This document shows, one piece after another, positions 37,722 to 46,172 of a stretch of 55,120 nt of DNA. The stretch covers positions 1 through 55,120 of the forward strand of contig CAIZEI010000180.1 of the NCBI GenBank assembly GCA_903931945.1, given 5' to 3'. Source of the stretch: an uncultured Hyphomicrobiales bacterium. Lineage in GTDB: Bacteria > Pseudomonadota > Alphaproteobacteria > Rhizobiales > Beijerinckiaceae. Position numbers and translations under genes: made by a program. The notes beneath the pieces were generated by a model. The model was not told where the DNA came from. It saw only the letters and a program-made list of their open reading frames with translations, and did not search any database. Each line of letters opens with the position of its first letter. Position 1 is the first letter of the stretch.

Positions 37722-40033
37722 CCCGCGAGTTTCATCGCTTCAGCCGCCATCAGGATCCGTTCAGGCGTCGCTGGCGCGTCAAGCGGCGCCGGCCGGCCGG
37801 GCGCAATGGAATGCAACGCGTCGAGAATAGCGGAGAAAACCGAAATGCCATGCATCAGCGGCGGCTCGCCCACCGCCTTTGAGCGAAAGATTGCGGCGTC
37901 GCGGCTCCAGCCGTCGAACAAATCAACGCGAAAATCCTCCGGCATGTCGGAAGCCACAGGAATTTTATAGGTTGACGGCGCGTGCGTGCGCAACCGTCCT
38001 CGCTGATCGAAAACAAGTTCCTCCGTCGTCAGCCAGCCCATGCCCTGCGCGAAACCGCCCTCGATCTGGCCCTTGTCCAGCGCGGGGTTCAGAGATTGCC
38101 CGGCGTCGTGCAAGATATCGACGCGCAGGACTTTCATTTCGCCAGTCAATGTGTCGATGGCGACCTCGGAACAGGCCGCGCCATAGGCGAAATATAAAAA
38201 CGGTCTGCCCTTTTTGGCTTCTCTGTCCCAATAGATTTCAGGCGTGCTGTAAAAGCCGGCGTGGGAAAGCTGCACACGGTTGAGACGGCATTTTTTGGCG
38301 AGCTCGGCAAAGGTCAGACTTTTTCCCCCTGCATGGACGACGCCATTGCGGAAAAACACCGCATCGGGAGCGACGCCAAAATCCGCCGCAATGAATTCCG
38401 TCATCCTGCGTTTGATTTCGCGCGCGGCGTTCTGCGCCGCCATTCCATTGAGATCGGACCCCGCGCTGGCGGCGGTCGGCGACGCGTTCGGCACCTTGGC
38501 GGTGTTGGTTGCGGTGACGCGCACCGTCGACAGGGGAACGCCAAACTCTTCTGCGACGACCTGCGCGACCTTGGTGAACAGCCCCTGCCCCATCTCCGTG
38601 CCGCCGTGATTGAGATGCACGGAGCCGTCCTGGTAAACATGCACCAGCGCGCCCGCCTGATTCATGTGAATGAGCGTGAACGATATGCCAAACTGAACCG
38701 GCGTCAGCGCCAGACCCCGCCGGATCAGGGGACCGGCGCTATTATAGGCCGCGATTTCAGCGCGGCGCTGTCGATAGGCGCTGGTCTCTTCCAGCCTGTC
38801 GATCAGCGCCCGCAGAACATCGCTGTCGCCTGCTTGCATCCCGTAGGGCGTGATGTCGGCGCCCGGGCGCATCAGATTTTCCTTGCGAACATCGAGGGGA
38901 TCGCGACCCAGCGAATGCGCGATTGCGTCCATCGCCCGTTCGATGGCGAGCATTCCCTGCGGCCCCCCAAAGCCGCGAAACGCCGTCGCAGAAACCGTAT
39001 TGGTGCGCAGGCGCGTCGAGGCAATGCGCGAGGCGGGTAAAAAATAGGCGTTGCCTGCATGGAACATGGCGCGATCCACCACGCCCGGCGTGAGATCGAC
39101 CGAGCAGCCGCAGCGCGCGTGCAGATCGACATCGTAACCGCCGATTCGCCCGGCGCTGTCAAAGCCGATCCGCCAGTCCGCCCGGAAATCATGGCGTTTG
39201 CCAGTCGTGACAAAATCATCGTCGCGGTCGAGCCGCAGTTTGCATGCGCGTCCGGTGACATGCGCCGCCAGCGCCGCCAGCGCGCCGGTCTGCGCGGCCT
39301 GCGTTTCCTTGCCTCCAAAGGCGCCGCCCATGCGCCGCGTTTCCACCGTCACCAGCGCGTCGGGCGCGCCCAGCACACGGGCGACAATATGCTGCAACTC
39401 AGTGGGGTCCTGCGTGGATGAATGCACAAACATTCCACCGGCTTCGCCGGGAATCGCAAGGGCCGCCTGCCCTTCCAGATAGAAATGCTCCTGCCCGCCG
39501 ATGCGCAATTGCCCCTCGAGTCGATATGGCGCATTGGCGATCGCGGAGCCGGCGTCGCCGGTTCCATATTCGTAGTCAGGCAATACTTTTGCATCGGCGG
39601 CAAGCGCGTCTTCAATTGTCAGCAAAGGCGCTTCCGCCTCGATCACGACCTGCGCCAGCCGCGCGGCGCGGCGCGCCTGTTCGCGCGTTTCGGCGACAAC
39701 CGCGAACAGGACCTGTCCATGGAAATCGACGCGCTGTTCGGCAAACAGGAAATCATCGCCAAAGACCGGCGCAATATCGTTCTTGCCGGGAATATCGGCT
39801 GCAGTCAGAACGGCGACGACGCCAGGCGCGCGCCGCACCGGGTCGAGGTCCAGCGAGACGATTCGTCCGCAGGTCTCGGACGACAGGCCCGGCGCGAGAT
39901 GCAGCGTCCCCTTCGGCTCAGCGATATCGTCGATATAGGGCGCGGCGCCGCACACATGCAATTGCGCCGATTCATGCGGCGCGGCGCGCCCGGCGACCTG
40001 AAGCGCGGACCTGACGGGATCATCGGGCGGCAT
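37718..40033 (-). CDS. xdhB: Xanthine dehydrogenase, molybdopterin-binding large subunit
   Basis: A 771-residue Mo-cofactor subunit (Ald_Xan_dh_C N-terminal region about 10-120, then the two-part molybdopterin domain). Landmarks: HFYLEGQAALAIP, MGGAFGGKETQA, FRGFGGPQGMLAIE, HLNHGGTEMGQGLFTKVAQ and the C-terminal KAVGEPPLMHG containing the catalytic Glu. It oxidises hypoxanthine and xanthine to urate with XdhA. Its ATG at 40033 overlaps xdhA by 14 nt. Length is normal for the XdhB type. Confidence 0.95.
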   Translation of the reverse strand: MPPDDPVRSALQVAGRAAPHESAQLHVCGAAPYIDDIAEPKGTLHLAPGLSSETCGRIVSLDLDPVRRAPGVVAVLTAADIPGKNDIAPVFGDDFLFAEQRVDFHGQVLFAVVAETREQARRAARLAQVVIEAEAPLLTIEDALAADAKVLPDYEYGTGDAGSAIANAPYRLEGQLRIGGQEHFYLEGQAALAIPGEAGGMFVHSSTQDPTELQHIVARVLGAPDALVTVETRRMGGAFGGKETQAAQTGALAALAAHVTGRACKLRLDRDDDFVTTGKRHDFRADWRIGFDSAGRIGGYDVDLHARCGCSVDLTPGVVDRAMFHAGNAYFLPASRIASTRLRTNTVSATAFRGFGGPQGMLAIERAMDAIAHSLGRDPLDVRKENLMRPGADITPYGMQAGDSDVLRALIDRLEETSAYRQRRAEIAAYNSAGPLIRRGLALTPVQFGISFTLIHMNQAGALVHVYQDGSVHLNHGGTEMGQGLFTKVAQVVAEEFGVPLSTVRVTATNTAKVPNASPTAASAGSDLNGMAAQNAAREIKRRMTEFIAADFGVAPDAVFFRNGVVHAGGKSLTFAELAKKCRLNRVQLSHAGFYSTPEIYWDREAKKGRPFLYFAYGAACSEVAIDTLTGEMKVLRVDILHDAGQSLNPALDKGQIEGGFAQGMGWLTTEELVFDQRGRLRTHAPSTYKIPVASDMPEDFRVDLFDGWSRDAAIFRSKAVGEPPLMHGISVFSAILDALHSIAPGRPAPLDAPATPERILMAAEAMKLAG

Positions 40034-41492
40034 GGACCAGCTCCTTCACGCGCGTGGGTTCAGCGGCGCCTGCAATCTCGATCAAAGCCTTGCGCAGAAG
40101 ATTGCCGGCCACGAGGCGGCGATAGGCGGCGCTGGCGCGCATATCGTCAATCGGGGAAAAATCCGTCGCCAGCGCCGCAATTGCAGCGTCCCCAGCGCCC
40201 ACCGCGTCAAGATCGATCCCCGCGCAGGCGGCTTCTGCATGTCTGGCGCGTGCAGGCGTCCCCGCCATGCCGCCAAAAGCAATCCGCGCGCTGACAATCC
40301 GGCGTCCATCCAGAATGAAATGAAACGCGGCCAGAACTGCAGAAATATCCTCGTCGCTGCGTTTGCTGATCTTGAAAGCCCGGAAAGCGCTCTGCGGCCC
40401 GGGCAACGGGATCCTGACGCCACGCACATATTCGCCGGCGCGCCGGTCCTGCTTGCCATAGGCGATGAAAAAATCCTCCAGCAGAAGCGTTCGGGCGCCG
40501 TCAACGGAGCTTAATTCCAGAGCTGCCCCCAGCGCGATCAGGCAGGGCGCGAGATCGCCAATGGGCGAGGCGTTGGCGATATTGCCGCCAACCGTCCCTG
40601 ACGCCCGCACCTGCGCAGAGCCAAATCGGCGCATGATCTCGCCGAGGTCGGGATGGATCGCGGCCAGCGCCTCCACGGCGTCCGCCAGCAAGACGCCCGC
40701 GCCGAGGGAGAGATGGGTTGTTGAGCGCTCAATGGTCTCAAGTTCCTTCACACGCCCGAGCCAGATGATCTTTGCCGGCGTTTGCAGGCCTTTGGTGATC
40801 GATAACCCGGCGTCGGTCGCTCCCGCGACGATGCGCGCGCCGGGATGGCGGGCGTAAAGCGCCGCGAGCGATTCCTCGCTGGCCGGGGCGGCAAAGAAAT
40901 CCGCGCTTTGCTCCCCGACCAGGACATCCTGACTGCTCTGGAGCGCGGCAAGCGCAGCCAGCCGCTGTGGCGTCGCAGCCGAAAAGCGATCGTCAGGCGG
41001 CCCCTCGCAAACCTCCAGCGCCGCATCCACAATAGGTCGGTAGCCGGTGCAGCGGCAGAGGTTGCCTGCGAGCTGGTCACAGACGTCAACGCGCGTCGCG
41101 GCGCGATGTCCCCGCTGATACAGCGCAAACAGGCTCATCACGATGCCTGGCGTGCAAAAGCCGCATTGCGAACCGTGTTTTTCCACCATCGCGGCCTGCA
41201 CCGGATGCAGCGCGCCGGAAGACGCAAGATCTTCAACGGTGATGATTTCAGCGCCATCCGCCTGCCCCAGAAGCAAAATGCAGGCATTGACCGGCCGATG
41301 CACAAGCCCGCCGACGCCGGGCCGCGCCAGAACGACCGTACAGGCGCCGCAGTCGCCCTCGGCGCAGCCTTCCTTGGTTCCTGTCGCGCGCATGCTCAAC
41401 CGCAACCAGTCGAGCAGGGTTGTGTGCGGAGGCGTGTCAGCCACATCGACCTGCACGCCCCGGAAAATAAAGCTGATTGACTTGCGTCGCAC
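40020..41492 (-). CDS. xdhA: Xanthine dehydrogenase, Fe-S/FAD small subunit
   Basis: A 490-residue subunit that carries two [2Fe-2S] clusters and FAD. Cluster motifs are GCAEGDCGACTV, CGFCTPGIV and GNLCRCTGYRPI; the FAD domain shows IVAGATDAG and SGTVGGNIANASPIGD. The start was set at GTG 41492 because GGGAG lies eight bases upstream and the protein then begins just before the ferredoxin fold; ATG 41540 is an alternative. Upstream in-frame sequence overlaps the opposite-strand sufE and is not coding. First gene of xdhABC; sufE is divergent. Confidence 0.94.
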   Translation of the reverse strand: MRRKSISFIFRGVQVDVADTPPHTTLLDWLRLSMRATGTKEGCAEGDCGACTVVLARPGVGGLVHRPVNACILLLGQADGAEIITVEDLASSGALHPVQAAMVEKHGSQCGFCTPGIVMSLFALYQRGHRAATRVDVCDQLAGNLCRCTGYRPIVDAALEVCEGPPDDRFSAATPQRLAALAALQSSQDVLVGEQSADFFAAPASEESLAALYARHPGARIVAGATDAGLSITKGLQTPAKIIWLGRVKELETIERSTTHLSLGAGVLLADAVEALAAIHPDLGEIMRRFGSAQVRASGTVGGNIANASPIGDLAPCLIALGAALELSSVDGARTLLLEDFFIAYGKQDRRAGEYVRGVRIPLPGPQSAFRAFKISKRSDEDISAVLAAFHFILDGRRIVSARIAFGGMAGTPARARHAEAACAGIDLDAVGAGDAAIAALATDFSPIDDMRASAAYRRLVAGNLLRKALIEIAGAAEPTRVKELVHAAR

Positions 41493-41669
41493 GTCCGCTG
41501 CTCCCGTGGCCTGCTGATCAGTCAGCAAATCACATGCCATGCCCTGATGGCAATCCGCAGGCGGCAATCGGAAAGACGACATTGGTTCCGGCGCGCGATC
41601 TGCGCTATGGAGCTCTGCCAGCCGCGACCGCACATGCTGAAGCGGCGTTCTCCCGCGCGACAGAACCCC

Positions 41670-42101
41670 ATGTCCCTCCAAACGATCGTCAGCGATTTCG
41701 AACTTCTCGACGACTGGGAAGACCGCTACCGCTATCTGATCGAGCTGGGGCGCGACCTCGAACCCCTGCCCGAAGCGGCGCATAACGAAGCGAACAAGGT
41801 GCGTGGCTGCGCGAGTCAGGTCTGGCTGGAAACGCAGGTCATCGGCGCCGGGGAAAGCGCGCGGTTGCGGTTTCTCGGCGATAGCGACGCCCATATAGTG
41901 CGCGGTCTCGTCCATCTCGTCCTCAGCCTCTATTCGGGACAGACGGCGCGCGAAATTCTCGATACGGACGCGATGGCCTTGTTCCAGAGACTGGGGCTGA
42001 CAGCGCATCTGACGCCGCAGCGCTCCAATGGCGTGCGCTCCATGGTCGAGCGCATCAAAAGCGACGCCCGCCATGCCATCGAGATCGGACACACAGGTTA
42101 A
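41670..42101 (+). CDS. sufE: SufE family Fe-S cluster sulfur acceptor
   Basis: A 143-residue protein from ATG 41670 (MSLQTIVSDFELLDDWEDRY). SufE takes persulfide sulfur from the SufS cysteine desulfurase. The active cysteine lies in NKVRGCASQVWLE (Cys about 52), and GLVHLVLSLYSGQTAREIL is also conserved. No suf operon is next to it. It converges with the DUF6456 gene, and their 3' ends overlap by 4 nt. The xdhA promoter must lie in or near its 5' end. Confidence 0.92.
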   Translation: MSLQTIVSDFELLDDWEDRYRYLIELGRDLEPLPEAAHNEANKVRGCASQVWLETQVIGAGESARLRFLGDSDAHIVRGLVHLVLSLYSGQTAREILDTDAMALFQRLGLTAHLTPQRSNGVRSMVERIKSDARHAIEIGHTG

Positions 42102-43069
42102 TCTGTCTGTATCGCGGGTCGGAAGCCCTCGGCGCCCCAGTGCAGGACGCCGGTCGAACGCGCCGGACCGCTGGCGCTTTCGCCAATGCCATAGTGCCGC
42201 GCGAGTTGCCGCAATGCGAGAATCAGGACGAGCTTTGCGGACCGGCGGGGCCAGCGTCGCTCCCCTTCAATGATTTCGAGCCCTTTGAGAAACCCGCAGA
42301 CATCCAGCAACAATCCGGCGAAATCCGCCCCGACAAAATCGAGCGCCGCGCCGACGCGCTGGCGCGCCGCAATGACAGAATCGGAATAGGTCAAAGCGCC
42401 GCTCCCAGAGCCGCCTGCGCCATTTGCCGACCAGTCTGCGGTCATGCGCGGCTCCAGGCCCGCAAAGGTAAAATCGCGCCGCAAGCGTTCGCCAGCTTCA
42501 AGGGACGCCACGCCAATCAAGGGTTTGCCGTCGGTCCCCTTGCGGTTGGCCAGCCAGGCCAGCGGGCTTTCGGCCTGGTCAATAATAACGCCGCCGCCAG
42601 CCGTCGGCGCGGGACGCGCGGCCTGACGCGAAGCAGCGCCGGGCCGCGCTCGCGCACTTGGGCGTCGCTCGGCTGGCTCGGCAGCCGAGCGCGCCAGCGG
42701 TTTGTGCTGGGCCAGAAAGGGGTCTGCGCCGGCGGGCGGCGACTGCCGCAACAGGCGCGCGCGCCCGGCTGAGGTAATTTCCAGCCGCCGGCGGCCTGAC
42801 ACCGCGCCCGTCCGCCAGATCGCCAGACCCGCCGAGCAAAGCGGCGCCTCCAAATTCAGCTCGAACCGCGCAACGACGATCGAAATTCCATTGCGGGGAG
42901 CCGCGACCAGCAGCCGCTCACAGCCGCTGTCCTCACCTGTCAATCCATAGGCGCCGCTTTCCGACAACGCTTTCAGCAAAAGCGCCGGCGCCTTGCTGTC
43001 AGGGGTCTGCCCGGGCCGCCCATCCCCGCCTGAACGGGCGGCTGCGCGGCGATTCTCGGTACGCTTCAT
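42098..43069 (-). CDS. DUF6456-type helix-turn-helix protein, unknown function
   Basis: A 323-residue protein from ATG 43069 (AGGAG nine bases upstream); the frame is open 47 codons further. The N-terminal part is basic and Ala/Arg-rich. The middle (about 80-180) contains a winged-helix-like segment (LEITSAGRARLLRQSPP) and a low-complexity Arg/Ala/Pro linker. The C-terminal 140 residues have the conserved DUF6456 layout (SPLAWLANRKGTDGKPLIG, AGERLRRDFTFAGLEPRMTA, LLDVCGFLKGLEIIEGERRW). In rhizobia this family is near mucR, as here. A DNA-binding role is inference. Confidence 0.72.
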   Translation of the reverse strand: MKRTENRRAAARSGGDGRPGQTPDSKAPALLLKALSESGAYGLTGEDSGCERLLVAAPRNGISIVVARFELNLEAPLCSAGLAIWRTGAVSGRRRLEITSAGRARLLRQSPPAGADPFLAQHKPLARSAAEPAERRPSARARPGAASRQAARPAPTAGGGVIIDQAESPLAWLANRKGTDGKPLIGVASLEAGERLRRDFTFAGLEPRMTADWSANGAGGSGSGALTYSDSVIAARQRVGAALDFVGADFAGLLLDVCGFLKGLEIIEGERRWPRRSAKLVLILALRQLARHYGIGESASGPARSTGVLHWGAEGFRPAIQTD

Positions 43070-43242
43070 CTCTTGCTCCTGCTGCTGCGTCCTAAGGGAA
43101 GCCATCGGTCTGGAAGGACTATCCGGGGATCGCGGCCTGCCCCACGCCCGCCCGAAGCTGCGAGGAGACGCAGCGCCCGAATCCCGAAAGCCACCCCTGG
43201 GAACATTCATCGCGGGAACAAGCTAATACCGCTTTTAATCCT

Positions 43243-43271
43243 TTGACAAGTTATTTTTTCATATTAGGAAT
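43243..43271 (+). promoter_or_regulatory. Candidate sigma-70 promoter
   Basis: TTGACA at 43243 in an AT-rich patch, with TAGGAA about 16 bp downstream as a poor -10. It would serve the small gene at 43313. Confidence 0.3.
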
Positions 43272-43312
43272 AACATCTCCCTCAGGCCGGCGACCAGCCA
43301 CAGGACACGGAT

Positions 43313-43741
43313 ATGATCGAGAAAGCCGACAACGCTCTGTATTGCGCAAACTTTGACATGCCCGGCGCGCGTTCCCGCCACGCCGCCCACTTTCGGCGAC
43401 TACCGCAATTCAGGGGCCGACGCCGCAGAATATCAGGACTTTTATCATATTCAGCGCCGCAACAGGCGGTTCCGCTCCCGGCGCTTTACGACCGCGCCTG
43501 CCTTCCCGGCCTGATCGGCGCCTTTCCCGGCGATTTAAGCGAGGACGCATCGGCGACTGCCGCAATCATAGACCGACTGAAACAGGCGATGCGGAAAGAA
43601 CGCGTGCGGGCAGGCCAAATCGCCTACGACCTCAATCGTCATTTGCGCCTGTTTCAGGCGCTGGGCGCGGAACAGGCCCGCTTGCGGCTGGAAATGAAGA
43701 AAGCGCAAAAAAAGGACCACCCCGGCGGGATGGTCCCCTGA
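43313..43741 (+). CDS. Small hypothetical protein, basic C-terminal helix
   Basis: A 142-residue frame from ATG 43313. No family recognised. The N-terminal 55 residues are Arg-rich and irregular; the second half (about 85-142) looks like a real amphipathic, basic helical region: IIDRLKQAMRKERVRAGQ, then AYDLNRHLRLFQALGAEQ. Its last 10 codons overlap the opposite-strand mucR terminator, so the C-terminus GGMVP is dictated by a hairpin. It may be a genuine protein of rhizobia-type genomes with a later true start. Divergent from the DUF6456 gene and convergent with mucR. Confidence 0.5.
   Translation: MIEKADNALYCANFDMPGARSRHAAHFRRLPQFRGRRRRISGLLSYSAPQQAVPLPALYDRACLPGLIGAFPGDLSEDASATAAIIDRLKQAMRKERVRAGQIAYDLNRHLRLFQALGAEQARLRLEMKKAQKKDHPGGMVP
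43707..43736 (-). terminator. Rho-independent terminator of mucR
   Basis: Read leftward, a GC-rich hairpin (arms GGACCA and TGGTCC plus CCC/GGG; 43714-43736) is followed by TTTTTTT (43713-43707). It is textbook in form and overlaps the 3' end of the opposite-strand small gene. Confidence 0.85.
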
Positions 43742-43757
43742 TCGTTTTCACAGGATC

Positions 43758-43775
43758 GGCGGACGATTGTCCGCC
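43758..43775 (-). repeat. Small hairpin in the mucR 3' untranslated region
   Basis: A perfect 7-bp stem GGCGGAC/GTCCGCC with loop GATT, between the mucR stop and its terminator. Confidence 0.5.
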
Positions 43776-43781
43776 GCCGGA

Positions 43782-44201
43782 TCAGCGCGCGGACTTGCGG
43801 CGCTGCTGTCCAAGACCCATGTGCTTGGCAAGGTCCGAACGCGCCTGCGCATAATGCGGCGCCACCATCGGGTAATCTGCAGGCAGCCCCCACTTCTCGC
43901 GGTATTCTTCAGGCGACATGTTGAATTGGGTGCGCAAATGCCGCTTCAAAGATTTAAACTTCTTCCCGTCTTCCAGACAGACGATATATTCGTTCGTGAT
44001 GGACTTTTTGGCGGGAACAGCAGGCTTCTGAGCTTCGGCTGCCGGCAGGGCGGCCCCGCTCGTCACACGCACCAGAGCGGAATAAACATCGTGTATCAAT
44101 CCGGGCAGATCGCTCGACGGCACCGAATTGTTGCTCACGTAGGCGGAGACAATATCCGCCGCCAAATCAATAAACCCAACAGACCCATCTGAATCGTTCA
44201 T
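43782..44201 (-). CDS. mucR: MucR/Ros family transcriptional regulator lacking part of the zinc site
   Basis: A 139-residue regulator. N-terminal oligomerisation region (about 8-50), Ala/Pro linker, then the Ros DNA-binding domain [20 protein letters not shown], continuing [21 protein letters not shown]. Compared with Agrobacterium Ros (C-x2-C-x9-H-x4-H), the first Cys (75) and first His (88) are present but the second Cys is Asp78 and the second His position is Phe93. Such zinc-poor or zinc-free Ros-like proteins are known from Mesorhizobium. MucR proteins silence AT-rich, surface and exopolysaccharide genes; the pilus operon in this window is a plausible target (inference). Confidence 0.92.
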   Translation of the reverse strand: MNDSDGSVGFIDLAADIVSAYVSNNSVPSSDLPGLIHDVYSALVRVTSGAALPAAEAQKPAVPAKKSITNEYIVCLEDGKKFKSLKRHLRTQFNMSPEEYREKWGLPADYPMVAPHYAQARSDLAKHMGLGQQRRKSAR

Positions 44202-44606
44202 TACAGCTATCCTTCAATACTATTTTCCCAAATCCCTCGGCAGGGAGGACGCCCGAATGTCGAACGTTCCCGGCTAAACCTAAATCAATCAAATATAGAT
44301 TACAAGCATAAAAGTAGCCTCGCCTGAAAAAATCACATGACGTTGCTGGCAACCTGCATTTTGGATTGTTCATTTCCTTTGTGCAGCTGACGAATAATTG
44401 CTGAAGCGGCGTCGCATCTCTTTGCCGCCAGGCGGGAAGCTGAAGTTCGGCTGTTTTTTATTTTTCGCGCGAGCACGCGCGCATTTCGCATGCAGGATAA
44501 AAATTCGCCATATCGCCCGAGCTGGCGCCAGCGAATTCGGCCAATGCGCGTGCGCGAATATTGCGATAGTCTTCGTTTGGCGTCAAGTTTTGTATGCAGG
44601 GCAAGC
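44202..44606. other. Intergenic region between mucR and sulfatase genes
   Basis: 405 bp, distinctly AT-rich from about 44210 to 44420, the sort of DNA to which MucR proteins bind, including their own promoters. It should contain divergent promoters for mucR and the sulfatase gene. A 102-codon leftward frame (44333-44641) overlaps the sulfatase start, has no recognisable domain and is not accepted as a gene. Confidence 0.4.
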
Positions 44607-46172
44607 ATGTCGAGAAAACCAAACTTTCTATTCTTGATCACCGATCAACACCGGGCCGATTATCTGGGCTGCGCAGGCCACCGCGTTTTGAAAACGCCGC
44701 ACATCGATTCCATCGCAGCGACGGGCACGCGATTTGACAACTTCTGGGTTGCGACGCCGGTCTGTATGCCAAACCGCGCGACGCTTCTGACAGGACGATT
44801 CCCCAGCGCGCACGGGCTCCGCTACAATGGCTGCGATCTCTCCTATGACGCCAGCACGTTTGTCGAGGCCCTGCGGCTCTCAGGTTACAGGACCGCAGCC
44901 ATCGGCAAAAGCCATGTGCAACCGATGACCGGAATTCCGGCGCAGCCGCGCGTCGATCCAGAAGAGCTCGGTCCGCTCAAGGACGCGTGGCGCTGGGATG
45001 GAGCGGACTATGATCACGAAGATCCCGCCCGATATGAAACGGTCGATGATCATATTCTTCCCAACCCTTATTATGGTTATGAACATGTCGACATGGTGAC
45101 ATGGCATGGCGATCTGTGCAGTGGCCACTATCTGCAATGGCTGCGCAGGCAATCGCCGCTCGCGGACGCCTGGCGCGACCGCAGCAACGCGTTGCCGCAT
45201 GACTATATCTGCCCGCAGGCGATCCGCACGCCGATGCCGGAAGAATTCTATCCGACGTCATTCATCCGCGACCGCGCGGTCGACTGGCTGGACGCCGTGA
45301 AAAATGACGAACAGCCGTTCTTTGCTTTCGTATCTTTTCCCGATCCGCATCATCCCTTCACGCCGCCGGGCAAATATTGGGACATGTACAAGCCGGCGGA
45401 TTTTGAGGTTCCGCCGACTTACGAGGCCCACAAGAATCCGACGCCGCCGATGCGATGGCTGCACGAGCAGTGGCAGGACGGGAAACGCTTCGACAAGGCG
45501 CAGGAAGCTTTCATGGTCAATGAACGCGAGACGCGCGAAGCCATGGCGCTGACCTGCGGGATGATCGCCATGATCGACGATTCCATCGGCGCGATCATCG
45601 CCAAACTGAAAGCAACGGGCCGTTATGACGACACAGTGATTGTTTTTAATGCAGATCATGGCGATTATCTTGGCGATTGCAGCCTGTTGCTGAAGGGCGC
45701 AATCATGCGACGCTCCATCAACAACGTCCCCTTCATCTGGTCCGATCCCGAACGCCGGACGCCGGCCGTGTCGCATGCGCTGGCCTCGACCGCCGATCTT
45801 GCTCCGACCATTCTGGCGCGCGCGGGCGTGAAGCCTTACTTCGGAATTCAGGGCAAGAACCTGCTCGGCAATCTGGATGGCTCCAGCGCGCTGCGCGAGC
45901 GGCTTGTGGTCGAATTTGAAGATACAGAAAAGCGCATGAATTTCGCCAGACCCGCCGTCGTCCGGACGCTGCTGACAGAAAGCTTCCGCCTGACGGTCTA
46001 TGCCGGCGTCGCCTGGGGCGAGCTCTATGATCTCCGCGACGACCCACAGGAGCTCAACAACCGCTGGGACGACCCCGCCTATGCCAAAATCAGGGCTGAA
46101 CAGACCGAGGCGCTGATGCGAGAGATGCTCGACACCATCGATATCTCGCCACGGGCGCGCCGCCGCGCGTGA
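44607..46172 (+). CDS. Sulfatase family hydrolase (type I, formylglycine)
   Basis: A 521-residue alkaline-phosphatase-superfamily enzyme from ATG 44607; upstream in-frame codons are not supported. It opens with FLFLITDQHRADYLGC (metal-binding Asp) and carries the sulfatase signature VCMPNRATLLTGR with Cys 53 to be converted to formylglycine. VFNADHGDYLGDCSLLLKG gives the second metal Asp/His pair, and the C-terminal GELYDLRDDPQELNN is typical. There is no signal peptide, so it is probably cytoplasmic, as in choline-sulfatase-like members. No maturase is seen nearby. Substrate unknown. Confidence 0.9.
   Translation: MSRKPNFLFLITDQHRADYLGCAGHRVLKTPHIDSIAATGTRFDNFWVATPVCMPNRATLLTGRFPSAHGLRYNGCDLSYDASTFVEALRLSGYRTAAIGKSHVQPMTGIPAQPRVDPEELGPLKDAWRWDGADYDHEDPARYETVDDHILPNPYYGYEHVDMVTWHGDLCSGHYLQWLRRQSPLADAWRDRSNALPHDYICPQAIRTPMPEEFYPTSFIRDRAVDWLDAVKNDEQPFFAFVSFPDPHHPFTPPGKYWDMYKPADFEVPPTYEAHKNPTPPMRWLHEQWQDGKRFDKAQEAFMVNERETREAMALTCGMIAMIDDSIGAIIAKLKATGRYDDTVIVFNADHGDYLGDCSLLLKGAIMRRSINNVPFIWSDPERRTPAVSHALASTADLAPTILARAGVKPYFGIQGKNLLGNLDGSSALRERLVVEFEDTEKRMNFARPAVVRTLLTESFRLTVYAGVAWGELYDLRDDPQELNNRWDDPAYAKIRAEQTEALMREMLDTIDISPRARRRA

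Noticed and set aside
41493-42092. N-terminal extension of xdhA by about 200 residues
   Set aside because: The extension lies antisense to sufE; homologues begin just before the ferredoxin domain.
44333-44641. A 102-codon leftward frame upstream of the sulfatase
   Set aside because: It overlaps the sulfatase start, is basic and low in complexity, and lacks a ribosome site; this is probably a promoter region.
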